Below are positions 55,048 through 64,000 of a stretch of DNA of 64,000 nucleotides, piece after piece. The stretch's first letter is position 1; the number at the start of each line of letters is the position of its first letter. The notes below the pieces were generated by a model that was given only the letters and a program-made list of their open reading frames with translations, searched no databases and had not been told where the DNA came from. Position numbers and translations under genes: made by a program. Location of the stretch: positions 51,441,563 through 51,505,562 of the forward strand of contig CM059972.1 in the NCBI GenBank assembly GCA_030490835.1. Reading direction: 5' to 3'. Source of the DNA: Annona cherimola. Lineage: Eukaryota > Streptophyta > Magnoliopsida > Magnoliales > Annonaceae.

Positions 55048-57380
55048 ATGACTTTCAATCATCCCGACATTGTATACCTCTTAGACATGATAACTTGTCA
55101 TTCTTATGTAGAGAATTATTTGCACTTTTTTTTTGAACATTGTTTCAATGAAATATCATTTAAATCCATGCTAGCATGCCATTTCCAAGTAGAGAAGAAT
55201 TTAATCAATCATTTTAATAAGAGCAGTAAATCAAATCATTTATGAAATAAAGGGATGACGGGATGACCATTCTTAAATAACTTTAGAAACATTCAAGTGA
55301 AAAAACTTGAAAGTATTTTATCATTTGAGAATAAAATATCATTATCAAAAGTCTTTCTCAATTACCTGTGGCGATCCTTTTGCGCTTTCTATCTTTTCCT
55401 TACCTTTTCCTAGACAAGTAAACATGATTATCTTATACATTTTTATCATATGTTGTGCTTGTATGCATTGTTTCTTTTTTTTTTCCAATTCACATATACG
55501 TGACATATGGTTTTTAATCTTATATGATCCATAACACATTAACTTTAAATCATTCTTTCTTTGGGATTAACACTTGTATTTCCCAATAACCTCATACCCA
55601 TATAAATTTAATACATGGGTTGTTTCTTTCCTTCCATACTTATGTTTTGTGTATGAATCTCTTGAAATTATTCAAAATACGCATTCATAATTTTGTAGCA
55701 AGTTAATTTCTTATCAATCCTTTCTTTGAAATGATTATCCACAATTCTTAAGTCACATGGATATTTTATATGATTTCAACTCACTCTTTAGCAAGTTAAT
55801 TGTAACCAACCCTTTCTAATTTCACCATTCACCTTTCTTGAAAATCATATATATGTATAAACATATTACCTTAGTAATACGTTATTCATTTCATTTGACA
55901 CCCATGTCGAGGGTTTTATCTTTTGAAATCTTTCATAGCTTCTATCTATAACTTATAACAAGTCATATTCCAATCAATTTTTCAAAATTTATATCTACCT
56001 TTACTAATGGTCAAATATATGTTTATATATATTTTTATGACATTAGTGATTGGTTACTCATTTTCATTTAATACCCAAGCCTATGGTATTCACTCTCTTG
56101 AAATTTTCAAGAGACGTAATCCATGTTTAATTCTTGAATTATATCCTACTTTTCTAACAATCACATATTTATGTAATCTTTGTGATTGTTCATTATTTCA
56201 TTCAATCCTTATGTTTAGAGTCTTAAACTTTTTGAAATCATTTCAAATGCTTGTTTTTAACTTATAACAAGTTAAATTTACATAATTTCTTTTTTTAAAA
56301 CAAATACTCATCCTTCTTAGTGCTTTCTTCGTTCATTTTGTTCAATACCCAAATCTAGGATATTATACCATTTTGTAATCATTCAAGGGCTTACTTAGGG
56401 CCTATTGCAACCCAATTCATATCAAATTTTTGGATTAACCATCCTTTCCTCAAAACAGCCTCATACATGTGCAATTACCCATACAACTTAGTGATTTATT
56501 CACTTATTTCATTCAATACATGCATCTAGGGTATAAACCTTTTTGTGATCATTCAAGGGGCTTATTTACAACTTATATAAGCTAATTTCCAATTTATATT
56601 TCTAAAATTAGTCATCCATTTCCAAACAGCCCCTTGTGGCCTCATTTTGCTAATTTTCACTAATGCAATTGCACCTTAATGACACATAGATAGGGTGTTA
56701 CATATTAACCATTCTTGTGGTCATTTTAAGGGCTTGTTTATGATCTCTAATACACTAAATTTCATATGAAATTTCTGGAATTCTTGTTCCCCATTGTAAC
56801 AGTTCCATTTTGTTCCATTTTTTCTTGGTTTTACCCCTCATACTTGCATCTTAACATAATACACGTACCAAACCCTTATTCATTAGTTCTTAATTCCGAA
56901 ATTCTACATATAACATCTGTTTAATCATGAAATTAACATATATAACAGAATTTTTCTTCCCATATACTCAAGTGCGGACGTTCCATACATATGAGCATAA
57001 ATATTTCATTTCAATCACTTGCAACCCCACATACATGGTTTATATGAAAGCTTACTTACTTGAATCTTCATCTAACATTCCAAAAAGCTATTAAATCATA
57101 ACTTGTATATTTGTGATCCCTCATATTTTTGGGCATAAACTAAGCCTAGCTTGGCAACTCAAATGAAATTTTTAGAAATTCGTTGACAACTTAATTCATG
57201 GGGCGTCACACCAAATTTAATGCCCATGAACATATCATTTAAATACCCATACTTATGTATCATTAAAGGCCAATACTTACTTGATTTTGGATAAGAATTT
57301 TCCTCCTCTTAAACTCGTCCAAGCTGCCTTCTTCTTTATTTTTTCTTAAGTTTCTCTCTTCTAACATGCTTGAAAGGTCC
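55048..57380 (-). mobile_element. LTR-A copy 3, second segment (split again by Athila-2)
   Basis: It begins with the ATGAC duplication and then TTTCAATCATCCCGAC, continuing the copy broken at 20637. It shares ATACCTCTTA, TTGTCATTCTTATGTAGAGAATTATTTGCAC in outline and the CCTTTTCCTAGACAAGTAA region with 14100-14600, but diverges strongly further on. It ends in a CT-rich, LTR-leader-like stretch at 57300-57375, where Athila-2 starts. The remainder is beyond the window. Confidence 0.65.
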
Positions 57381-58940
57381 TGACGAGCTGTGTATATGTC
57401 TATTAAATTGCTCGCTATTTACGCAAATATACGTGTCGTGTCAAGTAATAAAGTGTGAGTAGAGTATCGTTCCCACGAGGATTGTGTTAAACGGATTAGC
57501 ACCTTAAATCTCAATTGTCTAAGTGAATTGGTAAAAAGAATGAGATTTGGTTTCAAAGAATTGAATTAAACTAAACTAAGCAAAGCAGTAAATGACCAGA
57601 GTGGTGTGGATGTTGCTGATATTGCCTTAAGATGATTAAGATAGGTGATAATATGAATTCATTGTATCACAGCTATGTTATTTGGTTTCAATTAAGTTAA
57701 TTGTGTAGAGATTACTAATCTAGGTTCATTCACATTCATATATGTCTTCCAACACATACAAACCTAACCAAGTTTTAGTCATGTGCCATGTTCCCATTCA
57801 TACAAGTAAAACAAGGTTGATAACAATATAACCTAATCATGATTACACAGGGTTAATAGGTATATTCCTATCCATATTAACATCTAACACAACATGAGTT
57901 AGAATACCTGTGCCTTATATATGGATCTTATTCAAATTCCACTTTTTTAAGCATGAATCTGAATATTAGATCAATCCACAAGGTTGCAAAGCTTGTAAAC
58001 GCATTAAGCATAATATATAAAGGTAATCTCAAGCAATATATGTCACAACACAACTATATTATTAATTCAAGCATAAGAAAACCAAATATCATAAGCTATG
58101 AATTCAAATCCTACATATCTCCCACCATAGGAAGGTTCAGCCCATAAACATGATTTGAATTCCCATTAAAATTGAGTTTACAATCATCCCAAGCAAGGAG
58201 AATAACAAACAGGTAGAGATAGATGAGAAGAGGAGATGAAACTCAATGGATTTTGCGGTGATGGCTTGGATCTCCACTTGCTCTTCTCTCCTTCTTTGAA
58301 GCTTTGGTTTCCTCCTTTTCTCCACAGCAGCTACTCCCTATTTTGGTCTCTCCTGTATGGCCTCCGGAACTCCTTTGCATGTAGCCCTAGGTTTCTATTT
58401 ATAATGGGTAGCTTGCGCAGCACATGTGCAGAAATCCACGCGCGTACGGATGAGTATTGGTGCCTAGGCGCCAACTCACTGGAGCTGCATAACTTAGAAA
58501 TCTTTCTGGAAACCCTAGGACTTCATGCCTTGGCACCTAGGCGCCAACTCCATAGAATCAATGTGACTTGTGACTTCAAAAACCTTTAGAACTTTGCTTA
58601 GGTGTTGGAGATTCTGGTAAAGGCCTGTAGAATTGCGCCTGGGCACCACTGGGCGGCGCCTGGGCGCCAACCCCGTGCTCCTTCACTTGGCTCTGTTCTG
58701 TATTTGACTCGCTCGCGTGCTTGTAATTCTCCGTCTTTCCTGTAAAAATTACATAAACTAAATAAATTGACTAAAATGCCTAATTTATATTAAAAATGCA
58801 TAAAAACTACATAATGCTCCTAAAATGCAAAGCGAGTGAAAATTTAGTTAAATGGATGCAAACTAAACCTAATCTCTTGGACTAACACGCAAAAATAGTC
58901 TAAAATAGGCCATGATAACTCGTATTTTTACGAGTTATGA
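57381..58940 (-). repeat. Athila-2 3' LTR
   Basis: TATA box TTATAAATAG at 58395-58404. The GGCGCC palindromes (about 58455-58675) are fewer and more degraded than in Athila-1, e.g. GGCACCTAGGCGCC and GGCGCCTGGGCGCC. Confidence 0.88.
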
Positions 58941-58953
58941 CACCCCCAAACTT
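58941..58953 (-). promoter_or_regulatory. Athila-2 polypurine tract
   Basis: AAGTTTGGGGGTG on the minus strand directly before the LTR. Confidence 0.78.
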
Positions 58954-59538
58954 AAATGTTGCTAGTCCTCGAGCAACACATGCAAACACAATGAATAAAT
59001 GAATGAACGAATGAATTTGGACTCCGTCAACTCAACCTGATTCCCATTATACTTCCAACAATCCATCTTTCTATTCAACATGATCGAGAATAATCTAAAC
59101 TTGAAAAATCATCCATTTCTCAAAATAGGACATGAATATTCATTTATCATTCGCAAACCAAGTCACATGTAGATGATAGTAATCCCAGTACAAAGTGATA
59201 ATTCAACATGCTAATCTTCCTCTTAATCAAAAGAAACTTGTTAGAAAATCAATACAAAACAGGCGAACCAAGGTTTAAGCTGAACTGACTTGTCAAAGAA
59301 CATGGTAATCATTCACTGGATTCCATTTTGCCTAACTGCACATTCTTTCCTCCCCCAAACTTATTGCAAAACTCTCCTCACCATATTTTAGGATATCCGG
59401 AGATCTATTTTTTTTTTTTGCTCCCCTCACCATATTTCAAGGTATCTAAGGAAAGTTTTCTTTTTAAAGCGTTTTTACTGTGATTTTCCTTTGCTTTTTT
59501 ACACGAACCTTGACATTTGTTGATGCCAAGTCCCGGAA

Positions 59539-59543
59539 CTTAG
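59539..59543. repeat. Probable target site of Copia-3, CTTAG
   Basis: The intact Athila-1 sequence reads CAGCTTAGGTCAATC at this point, so CTTAG is the five bases just before the LTR. Its second copy should lie beyond the window. Confidence 0.6.
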
Positions 59544-61276
59544 TGTTGGTCCCGAGTTAATGGCAATTACCCAAGAGGGGAGGGGTGAATTGGGTATTAT
59601 GAAAATTTAAAACTTAAACAGAAATTTTTATCCCTGATTAATCTAGTCCCCTTTATGAAGAAACAAAATGGAATGCAATATAATGTAGAGAGTAGAAATA
59701 GAAATCAACGCACAAGATTTTATAGTGGTTCGGGCAACCTCCCTACTCCACTCTTCCAAGCTCACACCTCTTGTGACTTGGGTTGCACTATGTATTCCAC
59801 GAATACAACTAGAGTCTCTACTCTCTTCTAGATTCTAGCTCTATGAGGCATATACAACCAGAGCCTCTGCTCTCTTCTAGATTCCAGCTCTAGGGGGCAT
59901 ATACAATCAACACAAGTAGGTGATGAGTTACACTCCAATCACAACTCTACTTGCAACGTCTTGGTTTCAATCACCACACTTAAACCAAGCACTAAAACAA
60001 TCAATAGTGTAAGAATAAAGAAGATCTACACTTTACTGAGTTGCGTAGCAAGTTTCAGCTTGAGAAAGAATCTGTAGGAGCAACCGATTGTGTTTCGTTG
60101 AAGCAAATCGCAACTTTGAAGCTTGTTCTTCCTTTGAAAGTGTATAGATCACTCAAATTTCGAGAAAAGCAAATAAGAACTCTTGCTTGTACTTCTTTCC
60201 TCTCTTTAGACTCTATCTTGTGTATAACCACGTTTGCTTGAGTGTCTATTTATAGAGGAGGGAAGATTTTGAACGTTATACAAGTGGTTGGCGCGCAATA
60301 AATGTTCCAACGTTCGAAAATTCGAACGTTATTTTCCTAAGTCGCAGGTGGAGTCGACTTCGTCTGCGACTTCGCCCAAGTCGTATGCTGGAGTCGACTT
60401 CGTCTGCGACTTCGCCCAAGTCGCATGCTGGAGTCGACTTCGTGTGCGACTTCGGCAGCTCTTCAGTTTCCAAGTCTGAGTTCTAGGTCAACTTGGTTTC
60501 AGACTTGGCCTCAAGTCGATCTTGGAGTCGATTTGGGATGCGACTTGATCAGTTTTTGTGCCAAAACAGTTTGATCCTTGTTGATTCACCTCTTGTTTGC
60601 TTAGCTACTTTCCTTCAATAATAGAAACATTATTTTCATTCTGGATTGGCTTCAAATCTTGCAAACCTTGTGATTCTTGGAGAACTTGAAAACTTGTATG
60701 GTCAAATCTTCTTTGATTTGGAATGAATTCATGTACCTTACTTGCTTTAAAATTATATTAGTCTTCATATCTTGAGTTGTCTTCGTCTTGAAATGAGCTT
60801 GAGCTTTTGACTTGGACTTGAAAAACTCAAGTCGATCTTGGGGTCGACTTCGTCTGCGACTTCGCCCAAGTCGCATGCTGGAGTCGACTTAGACTGCGAC
60901 TTCGGAATGTTCTGTCTCAAAATCAACGCTGGAAGGAAATGTGTATCTTTAAATCGATACTGGAGTCGACTTCGTTTGCGACTTGGCTTCCAAGTCGTAA
61001 GTGGAGTCGACTTCGACTGTGACTTCAGCTGTTCACCTTCCAAATTCAAATCTGTCCATCAGGTACATGTTGAAGTCGAATGTGGAGTCGATTTCGAGAT
61101 CGACTTCACCCTAAGTTGAAGTCCGAGTCGACTTGGGAATCAACTTGGCTGATTTTCATTCCTTAAGACATTCATCAAACTCATTAGTAATCAATTTATA
61201 CTCAAATTTGAATATGTTAATCATCAAAACTTATGTTTTGGTCAATTTTGTTTTGTTTTAACTATTGTTTCCAACA
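59544..61276 (-). repeat. Copia-3 3' LTR
   Basis: From TGTTGGTCCCGAGTTAATGG to TTTCCAACA. It has two copies of the 49-bp unit, a TATA box 60246-60255, the dyad 60309-60330 and a GTCGAC array 60353-61132 whose units (GGAGTCGACTTCGTCTGCGA) are more regular near 60350-60450 than in Copia-2. Confidence 0.93.
60309..60330. promoter_or_regulatory. 22-bp dyad of Copia-3 LTR, compensatory variant
   Basis: Arms AACGTTCGAA and TTCGAACGTT around AA. It differs from 31053-31074 only at positions 8 (A to G) and 15 (T to C), which pair with each other. Confidence 0.75.
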
Positions 61277-61290
61277 ATCTCCCCCTTTTT
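61277..61290 (-). promoter_or_regulatory. Copia-3 polypurine tract
   Basis: AAAAAGGGGGAGAT on the minus strand, identical to that of Copia-2. Confidence 0.88.
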
Positions 61291-61564
61291 GATGATTGAC
61301 AAAACTAATTTGAGTTTGTACCTTTCAAGAAAATCACATTCATATAGTTTCCAAAATAGAATATCAAATATCTTTCAAACAGAGCATGAAACAAACATTT
61401 GAGCATAAAACCTATTTCAATCATCATGATTCATACAGATTACAATGTAAAGCAAAAAAGAAAACCTATATACAAGCTACCTAACCCAAAAATACTCTAA
61501 AACCTATGTCATGTCCTAAAACTTACTCAAAACAAACTCTATCCTATCTCTCCCTTTTTGTCAA

Positions 61565-63181
61565 TCACTCAAAATGAGATTCAATTATCAAGGATTTGGT
61601 GAATTGAAATTTGGAAATGGGATATGAAGATTGAGTAGGTTTGACGGGTCGAACATGAGCAGACGAGTAGAAGGATGAAACAGGTGCGGGGGTTAGATCT
61701 CGATCAACTGATCCGAATTCAAACGGATCTAGTTCAAGTATGGGCTGATTACGATGACGCCCAGATGCGAGATGATACCGGATAGTGCGCATTTCCCGAT
61801 CGATACGATCTTGTCGGGAATGCATGTCCATGATGGCTGTGAGGACACCAGAGATGAGACTGGTAACTCTGTTTTCCTGTTGACCCATTTCATCTCGTAG
61901 GGTAGCTATTTCATCTCGAATGGTCTGTAGAGTTATGTCCTGATATGATGGTTGAGGTGCCGGATCTGGAATGGCTGATCCCCGTGGAGAGAAGGATCCA
62001 AGTAACATGAGAGAAGCTGGCTCCTCAGGGATATCCTGTGGTGGATCTGGTTGGTCTTCTGGAGGCTGCTCCCCCTCAGTATGTGCTCGTCTTTCCTCTC
62101 CAGGAGCTTATGCTTCGGCCCTGAGTTCATGCACATTGATCTTCATTCTCTGGATCAATGCCTTGTTTATTGCATTAGTGGATTTTAGTACTTCGAAGGG
62201 CTCGCCTTCAATATCCACTTCAAAATGCTCAAGAATCTACGTGATCCAGGTGCCGTAGGGTAGAACTCCCCGTGGATTGTCCTTTCCGCAGCTGAGGGCT
62301 TCAATGAACAAACGGGGAAGACTGACTTTTACCCTGTTCACTATTTTCCATAGAATCCCAGCTTCTTGAGGGTTCAGTTGATTCCGTCCTCCGCCCTTAG
62401 GGTAGATGCAGTGGGCTATCTACAGACGTAGAACCCATAGCCTTGGAGACAGATCCATGTAATGCAGAAACTTGATCCCTGAATGATATTTATTGCTCCG
62501 AGTGAGCTGATTATATATCTGATCAAGTGAAAGATCTGCAGGGAGTGGCTCATCTTCATGCGGAACCTCGAGTATCTGTCCGATGTTGATCATTGCTCCT
62601 TCCAAATTTGGAGTTACTCCAACTCCAAAGAACATGTTAACTCCTTTTACAAAACTGCTATAATATTCCTCATCCCATAAATAATAGAAAATCCTGGTTA
62701 GATCCGGATAGACTCTTTCATCTTCCTTTAGTAGCTTGGTCCAACCTTGAAATTCCAATAGATCTTCTATATCTGACCCATAATCTTTCAGAAACTTGAA
62801 ATCAATTATTTTAGGAATGAATACCTTCCTCTTGTAGAAGTGTTTGTAGAACCGACTATGCTGGAGTTCGGTCTTGAAGTACGTAGTCGGCATTTTTAAC
62901 ACCTGAGCTTTACCAGTTGTGTTGTCTTTCCTTCTCGCCCCAGATTGAGTGCTGTGTGAGGTTTGGGGTTGTTCCTCACAACCAGCAGTTGTTGACGGAG
63001 TTCCCGTTTGAAAATGTACCCGGCGGCCAGTGGAAGTGGATGGTTCTTCCCGGCCTCGGTTTGAAGAGGTTCGTTGCCTCCTAGGCACCTCGTCTTCAGT
63101 ATGGGATGTAGATTTTCTGGGAACAGGTTTGAGAGAAGGTTTTGATACAGCTATCTTGGGAGGTCTGGACTTTGGAGCCAT
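61565..63181 (-). pseudogene. Copia-3 third ORF
   Basis: Homologue of 32467-33987. The start is taken at ATG 63181 (MAPKSRPPK); an upstream in-frame extension is only CT-repeat translation plus LTR sequence. One frame runs all the way to 61565 with three stops (at 62422-62420, near 62236 and near 62109) and no frameshift. Landmarks: RFYKHFYKRKVFIPKI, QGWTKLLK, RIFYYLW and, after the first stop, IAHCIYPKGG and the coiled-coil MHSRQDRIDREMRTIRYHLA. Each stop is a sense codon in Copia-2. The tail is about 35 codons longer than in Copia-2. Confidence 0.85.
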
Positions 63182-63391
63182 TGGATTTTTGAAATTTAGA
63201 GAGGTAGAAAGACAAAGAGGAGAGTGAGAGAGGCTTTGAAAGAGAAATTGAGAGGGATAGAGAGAGAGAACAGAGGAGAGATAGAGAGAGGCAAAGAGAG
63301 ATTGAGAGGAATAGAGAGAGAGGTAGAGAGAGATTGAGAGGGATAGAGAGAAAGAACAGAGGAGAGATAGAGAGAGAGGCAGAGAGAGATT
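63182..63391 (-). repeat. (CT)n-rich leader of the Copia-3 third ORF
   Basis: GA-rich on the + strand (GAGAGAGA, GAGGGATAGAGAGA units in tandem). It corresponds to the pyrimidine-rich leader at 33988-34257 and is cut at 63392 by another LTR. Confidence 0.75.
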
Positions 63392-64000
63392 TGTTGGGTC
63401 CCGAATAGATGGCAAAACCCAAGAGGGGAGGGGTGAATTGGGTTCTTAAAAATTTCTTTTGGTAACTTAAAAACTTAACCCCTTGTAGAATTAATCCCCT
63501 TTAATGAAGAAACTGAATGGAAAGCAAAGTAATAAAGAGAGCAGAAATAAAAGCAAGTAGACAAGGATTTTATAGTGGTTCGGGCAACCTCCCTACTCCA
63601 CTCTTCCAAGCTCACACACCTTGTGACTTGGGTTCCACTATTGTATTCTCTCAATACAATTAGAGCCTCTTGCTCTCTTCTAGATTCAAAGCTCTAGGAG
63701 GCATCAACAACTAGCACAAGTAGGTGATGAGTCACACTCCAATCACACACTACTTTGCTATCACTTGATCTTAGCTACCCAAGCTAAATCAAGTTCAATA
63801 CAAATAAATAATCAATGAAAGTAAACTACACTTTACAGGTGTGTAGAAACGATTTAGCGCAGGGAAGAACTTGTAAATGATGGCTTTGAAGTTTCTGAAT
63901 GTAGCTCTTGCAACTTGAAGCACAATTCTTCCTCTCTTGATTGGCTTGATCACTTTAATGCTCTTGTAGATAGGAGTTATGCTCACTTAATGTTTTCCAA
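63392..64000 (-). mobile_element. Divergent GTCGAC-family LTR, end of window
   Basis: It begins TGTTGGGTCCCGAATAGATGG and follows the family layout (AAGAGGGGAGGGGTGAATTGGG, TATAGTGGTTCGGGCAACC, CTCTTCTAGATTC) with many differences from Copia-2 and Copia-3 and a single 49-bp-type unit. No primer site lies next to it, so it is a 3' or solo LTR inserted in the Copia-3 leader, or the product of recombination. The right end is outside the window. Confidence 0.85.

Larger units (their letters stand above)
57381..59543 (-). mobile_element. Athila-2: 3' LTR and 3' untranslated region (truncated by Copia-3)
   Basis: LTR 57381-58940 (1560 bp; TGACGAGCTGTG to GAGTTATGA) of the Athila-1 family, clearly diverged, then the polypurine tract and about 600 bp matching 22288-22880. 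It is broken at 59543 by Copia-3 in the sequence GATGCCAAGTC..CTTAG. The matching place in Athila-1 is at 22862-22890. The target duplication would be GGTCC on the left; the right end is outside the window. Confidence 0.9.
59544..63391 (-). mobile_element. Copia-3: Sirevirus-like element, 3' part
   Basis: 3' LTR, polypurine tract, untranslated region, third ORF and CT-rich leader of the Copia-2 family, on the minus strand. At 63392 another LTR begins, so gag and pol are not visible; they lie beyond the window or were deleted. Confidence 0.9.

Noticed and set aside
63182..63415. N-terminal extension of the Copia-3 third ORF (Leu/Ser-rich, signal-peptide-like)
   Set aside because: It is the translation of CT repeats and the neighbouring LTR end; Copia-2 starts at the internal ATG.

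Overview
This window is plant nuclear DNA from an intergenic retrotransposon nest. I find no convincing host protein gene and no RNA gene. The evidence is Ty1/copia and Ty3/gypsy LTR retrotransposons with plant-type primer-binding sites (initiator-Met type TGGTATCAGAGC), an Athila/Tat-type gypsy element with its characteristic third ORF, a chromodomain-bearing gypsy element with very long LTRs, and AT-rich spacers. Species and chromosome cannot be read from the sequence. An angiosperm with a moderately large, repeat-rich genome fits.

Layout. 1-453 is the end of a Sirevirus-like copia LTR (called GTCGAC family here) on the + strand. 454-5142 is degraded AT-rich DNA with weak relics and a tandem duplication of about 297 bp. 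5143-11847 is a copia element (Copia-1, minus strand) with TTACC target-site duplications and a large internal deletion. 11853-13206 is the other flank of its target. 13212-16321 is a solo LTR of the long-LTR gypsy family (called LTR-A here), with CTAAA duplications. 16322-19792 is AT-rich spacer with a foldback MITE (17461-17914) and a possible hAT relic.

From 19793 to the end the window is one nest. An LTR-A copy (19793-20637, resuming at 55048-57380 and continuing beyond the window) was split by two minus-strand Athila-like elements: Athila-1 (20638-55047, TSD ATGAC) and Athila-2 (57381 to beyond the window). Athila-1 was broken inside gag by a plus-strand chromovirus (about 29900-52453) that lacks its 5' LTR. 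That chromovirus was in turn broken by Copia-2 (30287-41128, minus strand, Sirevirus-like) in gag and by a solo LTR-A (43342-46858, TSD GTAAG) in RNase H. Athila-2 was entered at CTTAG by Copia-3 (59544-63391), whose leader holds another, more divergent LTR of the same family (63392-64000).

How the parts work. Every polyprotein seen has stops, frameshifts, deletions or altered catalytic residues, so none should act on its own, though LTR promoters (TATA boxes) remain recognisable. The most interesting pattern is regulatory. The Copia GTCGAC-family LTR and the Athila LTR are unrelated, yet each carries an array of a short palindrome just upstream of its TATA box (GTCGAC in AAGTCGACTT; GGCGCCTAGGCGCC). 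Each internal region carries a smaller set of the same palindrome between the end of pol and an extra third ORF. I infer a second, internal promoter for that ORF built from U3-like parts. A dyad next to the Copia TATA box also differs between copies by a compensatory pair of substitutions.
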